Of a stretch of 64,000 nt of DNA, positions 57,238 to 64,000 are shown piece after piece. Position 1 is the first letter of the stretch. Every line of letters begins with the position of its first letter. The stretch covers positions 1 through 64,000 of the forward strand of contig NZ_ML014755.1 in assembly GCF_003675895.1 (NCBI RefSeq), given 5' to 3'. The DNA is from Parashewanella curva. Its GTDB lineage: Bacteria; Pseudomonadota; Gammaproteobacteria; Enterobacterales; Shewanellaceae. The notes beneath the pieces were generated by a model, which was given only the letters and a program-made list of their open reading frames with translations, was not told where the DNA came from and did no database searches. The position numbers and the translations under genes are program-made.

Positions 57238-60114
57238 TTATGCGTCAAGTGCTGCAAATTCTGCTTTTGTTTCTTGAAGCTTGTCCATATCACGCTCAAG
57301 ATCGGCCAGTTTTGCACGCTCTTTTTCAATAACGGCTTCAGGTGCTTTCGCCACAAAGCCTTCGTTAGAAAGTTTGCCTTGAATACGGCTCACTTCTTTC
57401 ACGAGCTTTTCAAGCTGCTTGTCGATACGTGCCATTTCAGCCGCGACATCAACCAAACCAGCCATTGGGATAAGCAGCTCCATTTCACCTACTAATGCAG
57501 TAGTAGACATTGGCGCTTTTTCATCAGCGGCTAGAATCGTCATTGATTCAAGCTTAGCTAGAGTCGTAAAGAAGGCTTGGTTAGCTTCTAAACGTGCTTT
57601 GTCTTGCTCAGATACATTCTTAAGCAATGCATTTAGCGGCTTAGAAGGTGCAATGTTGAGCTCAGCACGAATGTTACGTACCGCAACAATCACTTGCTTA
57701 ACCCACTCAAGATCGGCCATGGCTTGCTCATCCACCTGAGTTTCATCAAATTCAGGGAAAGCCGCTTGCATGATGGTTTCACCTTCAACTTTTGCCAGAG
57801 GCTTAACACGCTGCCAGATGGTTTCGGTGATGTAAGGCATGATTGGGTGCAGTAGACGCTGCATGGCTTCAAGCACAGTGATCAACGTAGAGCGAGTACC
57901 ACGTTTTTGTGCTTCAGTGCCGTTGTTCAAAACAGGTTTGGTTAGCTCTAAGTACCAGTCACAGAACTGGTTCCATGTGAACTCATAAGCGGTATTCGCA
58001 GCAAGGTCGAAACGGTAAGCGTTAATGTGATCATCAAAGGTTTTCACGGTTTCGTTAAATAGACCTGAGATCCAACGATCTGCAAGCGAGAATTCCATCT
58101 CGCCACTTTCGTTAGACAAAGAGTCAAAGCCACAATCTTCACCTTCGGTGTTCATCAATACATAACGTGATGCGTTCCAAAGCTTGTTACAGAAGCTGCG
58201 GTAACCGTCTAGACGCTTCATATCCCAGTTGATGTCACGACCTGTTGATGCCATTGCCGCTAGGGTAAAGCGCAATGCATCTGTACCATGAGCTTCGATG
58301 CCTTCAGCGAACTCTTTACGTGTGCTCTTTTCAATCTTAGCCGCTAACTGCGGCTGCATCATGTTTCCAGTACGCTTGGTTACTAGTGACTCAAGATCGA
58401 TACCGTCGATCATATCCAATGGATCAAGTACGTTACCCTTAGACTTAGACATCTTGTTGCCTTGTTCGTCACGGATAAGACCAGTCACATAAACGGTTTT
58501 AAATGGTACTTGTGGCTTGCCGTCTTCATCTTTAATGAAGTGCATGGTCATCATGATCATTCTGGCAACCCAGAAGAAGATGATGTCAAAACCTGTTACT
58601 AACACGTCCGTTGGGTGGAAGGTTTTTAGATCTTCCAAGTTGTCTGGCCAACCTAAAGTAGAGAAGGTCCACAATGCCGAGCTGAACCAAGTATCTAATA
58701 CGTCATCGTCTTGGCGAAGCACCACTGAATCATCTAACTCATACTTAGCACGAACTTCTTCTTCGTTACGACCAACATACACTTTACCAGCTTCGTCATA
58801 CCAAGCTGGAATACGGTGTCCCCACCACAACTGACGTGAAATACACCAGTCTTGAATGTCGCGCATCCAAGAGAAGTACATGTTTTCGTATTGCTGAGGT
58901 ACAAATTTAATGTCGCCGTTTTCTACCGCTTCAATCGCTGTTTTCGCCATTGGCGCAACCGCAACGTACCATTGGTCAGTCAATAATGGTTCGATAACCA
59001 CACCCGAGCGATCGCCATAAGGGACTTTCAAACCGTGTGGCTCGATTTTTTCAAGCAAACCAATACGCTCAAACTCAGCCACAATCGCTTTACGAGCGGC
59101 AAAACGTTCCATACCTGCAAATTCTTGCGGTAGGCTGCCGTCGATGTCTTTGTTGATGGTGCCGTCAGTGTTTACGACTTCCGCTTCACTACGGATAGCG
59201 GCATCAATGGTCAAGATATTGAACATTGGTAGTTGATGACGCTTACCCACTTCGTAATCGTTAAAATCGTGCGCAGGGGTGATTTTCACACAGCCTGTTC
59301 CGAACTCCATATCAACGTAATCATCAGCAACGATTGGAATACGACGATTCACGATTGGCAGCAGAATAAATTTACCAATCAGGTTTTGATAACGCTCATC
59401 ATCAGGATGAACCGCAACTGCACTGTCACCTAACATGGTTTCAGGACGAGTGGTCGCCACTTCTAGGTAATCTTTTCCGTCAGCGGTCAGTTCGTTATCC
59501 GCTAATGGATAACGCAAGTGCCACATGCTGCCTTGCTTTTCTTTGTTCTCAACTTCTAAATCTGAAATCGCAGTATGAAGTTTTGGATCCCAGTTCACCA
59601 AACGCTTACCACGATAAATCAAATCATCTTCGTAAAGACGAACAAACACTTCTTGAACGGCTTTTGATAAACCTTCGTCCATGGTAAAACGTTCGCGATC
59701 CCAATCTACAGACGCACCAAGACGACGTAACTGCTGAGTGATATTACCGCCAGATTGTTTTTTCCAATCCCACACTTTGTCGATGAACGCATCACGACCT
59801 AAATCATGGCGAGATTTACCTTCTTCAGCATCCAGTTTACGTTCCACCAGCATTTGGGTTGCGATACCCGCATGATCCGTACCCACTTGCCATAAGGTGT
59901 TTTTACCTTTCATACGCTGGTAGCGAGTCAAGGTATCCATAATGGTGTCTTGGAATGCATGACCCATGTGTAGGCTACCCGTCACGTTCGGTGGTGGGAT
60001 CATTATGGAGTAGTTGCCTTGGGTGGTATCACCATGCGGCTTGAAATAACCTTTCTCTTCCCAGTTTTGGTAAAGAGACTGTTCTATAGACTGAGGATCG
60101 TATGTTTTTTCCAT
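57238..60114 (-). CDS. valS: Valyl-tRNA synthetase
   Basis: Class I synthetase charging tRNA-Val. The 958-residue protein has the HIGH-type [14 protein letters not shown] near residue 40, the KMSKS motif [13 protein letters not shown] near 560, the editing (CP1) domain with [17 protein letters not shown], the anticodon-binding domain and the C-terminal coiled coil ([15 protein letters not shown]). Length is normal. It is downstream of holC, as in most gammaproteobacteria. Confidence 0.97.
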   Translation of the reverse strand: MEKTYDPQSIEQSLYQNWEEKGYFKPHGDTTQGNYSIMIPPPNVTGSLHMGHAFQDTIMDTLTRYQRMKGKNTLWQVGTDHAGIATQMLVERKLDAEEGKSRHDLGRDAFIDKVWDWKKQSGGNITQQLRRLGASVDWDRERFTMDEGLSKAVQEVFVRLYEDDLIYRGKRLVNWDPKLHTAISDLEVENKEKQGSMWHLRYPLADNELTADGKDYLEVATTRPETMLGDSAVAVHPDDERYQNLIGKFILLPIVNRRIPIVADDYVDMEFGTGCVKITPAHDFNDYEVGKRHQLPMFNILTIDAAIRSEAEVVNTDGTINKDIDGSLPQEFAGMERFAARKAIVAEFERIGLLEKIEPHGLKVPYGDRSGVVIEPLLTDQWYVAVAPMAKTAIEAVENGDIKFVPQQYENMYFSWMRDIQDWCISRQLWWGHRIPAWYDEAGKVYVGRNEEEVRAKYELDDSVVLRQDDDVLDTWFSSALWTFSTLGWPDNLEDLKTFHPTDVLVTGFDIIFFWVARMIMMTMHFIKDEDGKPQVPFKTVYVTGLIRDEQGNKMSKSKGNVLDPLDMIDGIDLESLVTKRTGNMMQPQLAAKIEKSTRKEFAEGIEAHGTDALRFTLAAMASTGRDINWDMKRLDGYRSFCNKLWNASRYVLMNTEGEDCGFDSLSNESGEMEFSLADRWISGLFNETVKTFDDHINAYRFDLAANTAYEFTWNQFCDWYLELTKPVLNNGTEAQKRGTRSTLITVLEAMQRLLHPIMPYITETIWQRVKPLAKVEGETIMQAAFPEFDETQVDEQAMADLEWVKQVIVAVRNIRAELNIAPSKPLNALLKNVSEQDKARLEANQAFFTTLAKLESMTILAADEKAPMSTTALVGEMELLIPMAGLVDVAAEMARIDKQLEKLVKEVSRIQGKLSNEGFVAKAPEAVIEKERAKLADLERDMDKLQETKAEFAALDA

Positions 60115-60250
60115 GGGAGTTCGTCTTTTAAAAGCTTAATTGGGTTCGTGCCAATATGTGTTGTTAAGCGGATTAGAAAGAGTAATAGTACGAACTGTTG
60201 TCTTATCGTACTATTGCTCTTCTGAGTATCTGAAAATACTACACACTTTT

Positions 60251-60688
60251 CTAACTGTTCTGATTTTGGGTATTGAGTTCAATACTCATAGAACGATATT
60301 GGCGAAAACGGTCGCGAGCGATGGCTTTTTGATTCTCATCGGCCACAACAAAGTCAATAATTTGAGGGAAGTTTACCGCAAAAGCAGGGGCTTGGTCTGC
60401 AAGATTTATCAGAATATCGTAATCTTTTATTTGAGCTTGTTGATCAAAACCAATTTCTACTGGCGATCCACCTTTCAGCCCTTCCCCTTTGAGGTTGTGG
60501 GGAATAAAGGTTTCAGTTTCAAATGCCCACAATAAATCATCCATTTCATGAGCTTGAGTTCGTGTTCCACAATGCAGATAGACACGCTTTTGCTGCTGAT
60601 AATGTTGCTTTACCAACTGACAGATAAAATGACGCAAGTCTTGTTCAGTGCTATTTGACTGCATTAAATAGAAAGTGCCTTGAGTCAT
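60251..60688 (-). CDS. holC: DNA polymerase III chi subunit
   Basis: HolC links the clamp loader to SSB. The 145-residue protein shows YLHCGTRTQAHEMDDLLWAFE, FIPHNLKGEG, the PVEIGFDQQ segment and ILINLADQAPAFA, all family landmarks. It precedes valS on the same strand with 136 bases between. pepA, which usually lies upstream, is not here; the repeat cluster begins instead. Confidence 0.93.
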   Translation of the reverse strand: MTQGTFYLMQSNSTEQDLRHFICQLVKQHYQQQKRVYLHCGTRTQAHEMDDLLWAFETETFIPHNLKGEGLKGGSPVEIGFDQQAQIKDYDILINLADQAPAFAVNFPQIIDFVVADENQKAIARDRFRQYRSMSIELNTQNQNS

Positions 60689-60775
60689 TGTTGTCCTTTG
60701 TTGTTGGGGTGGTAAGGGGATGAGTATACAGGATTTTGGTTATAAGTATGGACAACTTATAAGTGTCGGTTTTAA

Positions 60776-60971
60776 CGTCATGCCTGCATGTTGTTAGCAG
60801 CATCCAGTGACTTTTGGAAGTCGTACCGTCATGCCTGCGTGCTTTTAGCCGGCATCCAGTGACTTTCGGTAGTCGTACCGTCATGCCTGCGTGCTGTTAG
60901 CAGGCATCCAGTGACTTTCGGTAGTCGTACCGTCATGCCTGCATGCTTTTAGCAGGCATTCAATGACTTTT
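60776..60971. repeat. Four tandem repeats of about 52 bp
   Basis: Units start at 60776, 60827, 60879 and 60931, each opening CGTCATGCCTGC and ending with a CAGTGACTTT... GTCGTAC stretch (the last is truncated). Each contains a small dyad ATGCCTGC / GCAGGCAT. There are no unique spacers between units. Confidence 0.9.
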
Positions 60972-61001
60972 TTCTTTGCTTGTTTTTTGTGTAGTAGAAG
61001 C

Positions 61002-61130
61002 AAAACTTCTTCGAAGTTTAGAAAGTCGTGGGTTTACCACCCACACCCGTGAAAAAGGGGGATCACCAGCAATCCCCTTTTGGCGGTGTGGTGTGCAGCA
61101 CCACGACTTTGTAAACTTCGTAGAAGTTTT
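61002..61130. repeat. Large imperfect palindromic element, 129 bp
   Basis: Outer arms of about 30 bp (AAAACTTCTTCGAAGTTTA and its inverse) enclose an inner arm AAGTCGTGG and a nested hairpin around GGGGGATC / ATCCCC. The whole can fold as a long cruciform or RNA hairpin. Confidence 0.8.
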
Positions 61131-61216
61131 ATCTTAAGCTAAAAAGCCTCTAGACACCTGCCTTCGCAGGTGCGACGAACAAACGTCATTTTAAAATCAC
61201 CATTGTCATAATCAGC

Positions 61217-62566
61217 CTATGATGTAGAAGTAACGACTAATTTAGCCAGTTTTTCAGGGAGTGATTGGGTATCCTCATCTTTAAGCAGGTCTTGAATACG
61301 CAATAGAGTTCCTCTATTTGTCTTTGCTTCTTCAATAAACTCTTGTTGTAAATCTGACGCTTGTTGTGCTTGAAAAAAAAGTTTTATTCGATATGCCGAC
61401 AAAGATGAAATGGTGAATACTTTTGTGCTTGAATTTTCAACTATCCTTAAACATTTGATAAATGCTGACAGAGGTAACTCTTTAGCTATTTCACATAATT
61501 TTAAACTTGAGCAATGATTTACAATCAATCTTCTCATCTCAGTCGCGTCATACTGTTCTTGTGCCTGACATGTATCCTTTAATAGATTTACTAAAGCTCT
61601 ATTTGGCAGGTTTTCGATAACATAATTAAATTGATCTTCTGCAAACATTCTAGAGTAAAGTAGAAACTCTGAGGTATCGTTAAGAGATTCAAAATAGAGT
61701 AAAGGCAGACAGTATTCTGGTTCTAAATCACAAGCCAGCACCTCAGTGTTACTCGCAAATAGTCTTCTGGCATAGGCTTGATGATGACGGTTATGAAGCT
61801 CTAACACGATAGCTTTTCTTAATGGTGGCTGCGTAATAATATGCTGTAAATTCTTACTACTGGGATCACACTCCGCCCTACTAGAAGGTTTCATACCAGC
61901 ATTCAATCCATAATCATCAAGGGCTAGGATAAGGCTTGAAATTCTCTGTATCACCTTATGCTTCACATCACTACTTTCACTTTCTTGCCAAATTAAGATT
62001 GCCTTTTCGAGCGAGCAAAAAGACACAAAAGGGAGAAGCCCCATTTCAAAAGCAGAAATAACATCACGTGAACGAGCATCTGAAAGCTGTTCAAAACTAT
62101 CAATGAACTGCTGCCTGATCTCTACATCATCTACGAGTTCTTTGCATACGCTATCAAAAGTGGATTGACAGTCTTTAATTTTCAACTGATTAGCTAAGAT
62201 AGGTAATAGCTCTATTAAATCTTCATAGGCACTTTTTTTGATCGCAAAAATCATGTCATCTTCTTGCATTGCTGCAATTGAGTTAGCTTTATTAACCATC
62301 GAAATGGATGAGCAGGTTAACAATTTAGGATATATTTCTTTTGTGCGATTTGTCGTATGTGAAAAGTTGCAAGGGGTTATGTCATCCTCATTACCGAGCC
62401 AAACAACGAACCTCTGCTCAAGAGGCAAATCTGATGGAAGCAATTTGATTTTGTATGTTTGCTCTCCAAGCATCACTGTATCGAAATTGAGATCATTTTC
62501 TGGCTCGCTTATCAAACCAAAATAAACCGCTGCTTGATAACTCTTTTCAATTAATAATTGAAACAT
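61217..62566 (-). CDS. Hypothetical protein, 449 aa
   Basis: I do not recognise this protein. It is soluble, helical and without signal peptide, with Leu-rich stretches (SAFEMGLLPFVSFCSLEKAILIW, RMFAEDQFNYVIENLPNRALVNLLKD) that could be short helical repeats. Nine or so cysteines are scattered, unlike a secreted periplasmic protein. The ATG giving MFQLLIEKSY has no clear ribosome binding site; a TTG two codons earlier is possible. It is followed by the repeat cluster and preceded, on the same strand, by another unknown gene 160 bases away. Function unknown. Confidence 0.55.
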   Translation of the reverse strand: MFQLLIEKSYQAAVYFGLISEPENDLNFDTVMLGEQTYKIKLLPSDLPLEQRFVVWLGNEDDITPCNFSHTTNRTKEIYPKLLTCSSISMVNKANSIAAMQEDDMIFAIKKSAYEDLIELLPILANQLKIKDCQSTFDSVCKELVDDVEIRQQFIDSFEQLSDARSRDVISAFEMGLLPFVSFCSLEKAILIWQESESSDVKHKVIQRISSLILALDDYGLNAGMKPSSRAECDPSSKNLQHIITQPPLRKAIVLELHNRHHQAYARRLFASNTEVLACDLEPEYCLPLLYFESLNDTSEFLLYSRMFAEDQFNYVIENLPNRALVNLLKDTCQAQEQYDATEMRRLIVNHCSSLKLCEIAKELPLSAFIKCLRIVENSSTKVFTISSLSAYRIKLFFQAQQASDLQQEFIEEAKTNRGTLLRIQDLLKDEDTQSLPEKLAKLVVTSTS

Positions 62567-62726
62567 ACACAATCAATTTGAATTTTGGAATGAATTCAGA
62601 GTATCAAGATATCTTGTAGGAGTTAAATCTGAATTAGTTAGTTTTAATACCTGTTTATACTTAAACCACTGACATAGCCCTGAGTAGAGCACATCCGATT
62701 GCAAATTTATATAATCGTTACTAGCC

Positions 62727-63779
62727 TTAAAAGAAAACAGTAAGGGGAACCGTTACCCTATCTTTTCCTTTATCTGTTTGCATTTTAGTATCAGGCTTAG
62801 TTCCCAGCAATGTACACTTTGTTTCACCCGGCTTTCTAAGGCAATCATCAAATAGAGGCTCCCCCCCCCTTGATAAGTGCTTTTTTACAACACTGTCACG
62901 TACTTTCATGAGCTCTAAATCTTTTTCAGTTTCAGCAATTATAAAACCATGTACGATATCATCTAGTTCAGGTATACCACAGTCCAAAAAGTCAAAACAT
63001 CCACTATGAGAGTATACTTTTATCTTGCCTACTATTTCTCCTCTTCCAGTCATTATCTCATAATGGAGCCATAATTTTGTACTCGAAACGGGCTGATAAT
63101 CAGAAGGAAGCTCGCCACAAAATCCTGTTTGCCCTTTAAAGCTCAACGTTACACCATCTTGTTCGAAAAAATGTTCAGCACATTCAAACCCACACAGATA
63201 GCTATGATCACCCGTTTTAGTTTTTACATTCACAAATCCGCTTATAGACTCTCCATCTCTCGAACCTGTTATTTTCAACTTTGCATCCGGCCCATACCAG
63301 AAAGCTTTCGGATGGTTTTTTATGTCAATTTTTAAGCCCACCTTAGCGCCAGCCCTAGATCCTATTTCGCCACAAACACTTGCAAGCGCTACGTTTACGA
63401 TGAACCTTATCTTACTTTCTTGTGAGACATCCAAACGATCAAAAATTGTATTCGAAGCTAAAGTAGCCATGTCCACAGCTAGAAAAGAACCTAAATATGA
63501 GCAAAAGTGAACACCTGCACCACCAGCAGGACTGATAACATAAGTTATGCCTGCAGTAACGGTATATTTTAGAAAGGCTTGGGTTACTGATTGAAGTCTT
63601 CCATCCGTGTTTTCACAACCAAAAAAACGTCTTACTGTGTGGTTAGAAACTTTTGATATAGTAGGTGCAAAGCCACCTATTAATGCTCCAAAAGGCCCAC
63701 CAGCTGCAGCGCCGCACATACTACTGATAAAAGTATCAGACAAATTTTGTCTAGAGCAAACACTGTCATATAAAGACAT
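62727..63779 (-). CDS. Hypothetical protein, 350 aa, with glycine-zipper hydrophobic N-terminus
   Basis: Residues 20-42 (MCGAAAGGPFGALIGGFAPT) form a glycine zipper, and residues 68-110 contain further small-residue hydrophobic stretches. The remaining 230 residues are soluble and beta-rich with cysteines (LCGFECAEHFF, GFCGELP, GCFDFLDCGIP). There is a good GGGTGATG site before the ATG. It may insert into a membrane and carry a soluble domain, as many toxins or secreted effectors do, but no family is recognised. Another unknown gene follows it on the same strand. Confidence 0.6.
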   Translation of the reverse strand: MSLYDSVCSRQNLSDTFISSMCGAAAGGPFGALIGGFAPTISKVSNHTVRRFFGCENTDGRLQSVTQAFLKYTVTAGITYVISPAGGAGVHFCSYLGSFLAVDMATLASNTIFDRLDVSQESKIRFIVNVALASVCGEIGSRAGAKVGLKIDIKNHPKAFWYGPDAKLKITGSRDGESISGFVNVKTKTGDHSYLCGFECAEHFFEQDGVTLSFKGQTGFCGELPSDYQPVSSTKLWLHYEIMTGRGEIVGKIKVYSHSGCFDFLDCGIPELDDIVHGFIIAETEKDLELMKVRDSVVKKHLSRGGEPLFDDCLRKPGETKCTLLGTKPDTKMQTDKGKDRVTVPLTVFF

Positions 63780-64000
63780 TCATCACCCACTTATTATGAA
63801 GTAAATTAAAAACCCCACCCCAAGGGGCGAGGAATCATTTAGTATTTTCGTCACTCCTGCGCAGGTATGACACAAAAAAGATCTAAAGTTAGTTCGCCTA
63901 AAGGGACAAGGAATTAAACCCAAACAAACTAAAAGATATTAACAATAAGTGCCTGAATTACAGCTTAATAACTCAAGTTTAGGAGTCCATTGTTAACTCA
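63780..64000. other. Right-edge spacer with short palindromes
   Basis: No gene. A near-perfect 22-bp palindrome GTCACTCCTGC / GCAGGTATGAC at 63850-63871 and a CCCC-GGGG hairpin at 63813-63829 are visible; the promoter for the unknown gene should lie here. Confidence 0.4.

Larger units (their letters stand above)
60689..61216. other. Repeat-rich spacer upstream of holC
   Basis: No gene. Holds four 52-bp tandem units, a 129-bp palindrome and a short hairpin CACCTGC / GCAGGTG (61155-61172). The promoter for holC must lie in the left part. Confidence 0.5.

Noticed and set aside
60140-60535. 131-codon ORF opposite holC
   Set aside because: It is the antisense of holC and its leader, with no ribosome binding site and no recognised motifs.
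60776-60971. CRISPR array
   Set aside because: The repeated units are contiguous 52-bp blocks with no unique spacers and no cas genes nearby.
1-64000. tRNA or rRNA genes and prophage
   Set aside because: No T-loop GGTTCGA-type segments in a cloverleaf setting, no rRNA-like stretches and no phage structural or integrase genes were seen.

Overview
The window looks like chromosome from a Vibrionaceae-type gammaproteobacterium. The core genes are Vibrio-like in content and order: the deo nucleoside operon with an OmpK/Tsx-type porin and NupC, petABC-sspAB, tsaE-amiB-mutL-miaA-hfq-hflXKC, nlpI/pnp and valS-holC. Genus cannot be fixed from sequence reading alone. Several family-typical junctions are broken: no purA after hflC, no rplM/rpsI before petA, no rpsO before pnp, no pepA before holC. 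Accessory genes and short repeats sit at or near most of these breaks.

Layout. 1-2 kb: the edge of an insertion sequence (DUF4277-type transposase), a 0.6 kb repeat-like spacer, a 101-aa unknown ORF, and an orphan type III secretion filament protein of the SseB/EspA family carrying an inserted domain of about 100 residues. 2-12.4 kb: serB, a periplasmic TonB-C protein, then nucleoside uptake and catabolism (deoD, deoB, deoA, deoC, ompK-like porin, nupC) and a TatD-family nuclease whose catalytic N-terminus lies upstream of any ATG. 12.4-20 kb: two small paralogous C2HC proteins, prfC, an 826-aa ankyrin-like unknown, a TA-flanked MITE, a TetR regulator and an amber-interrupted unknown gene. 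19.6-26 kb: nlpI, TetR, a second MITE type, pnp and a GGDEF-EAL protein. 26-33.8 kb: a MetJ-box-controlled metX-metB pair, an S9 peptidase lipoprotein coupled to pabA, an outer-membrane barrel protein and a GGDEF protein.

33.8-38.4 kb: a 1,533-residue protein with an acidic linker, helical (TPR-like) repeats, a CHAT-like fold whose catalytic cysteine position is substituted, and a degenerate NTPase-like C-terminus. 38.5-51 kb: sspBA, petCBA and the hfl/mutL/amiB superoperon. 51-57 kb: two tandem POT-type transporters, the second copy of the 267-bp MITE, a secreted leucine-rich protein starting 12 bp from it, a 93-aa ORF and a BASS-family transporter. 57-64 kb: valS, holC, a repeat cluster (four 52-bp tandem units plus a 129-bp palindrome) and two unknown ORFs.

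How it fits together. The housekeeping blocks need little comment. The accessory content is suggestive: an SseB-like filament protein far from any visible secretion apparatus, and scattered unknown proteins in spacers. A plausible but unproven reading is a strain with an SPI-2/LEE-type type III secretion system encoded elsewhere, with translocator and effector-like genes dispersed among core operons. No tRNA, rRNA, CRISPR array or prophage was found.
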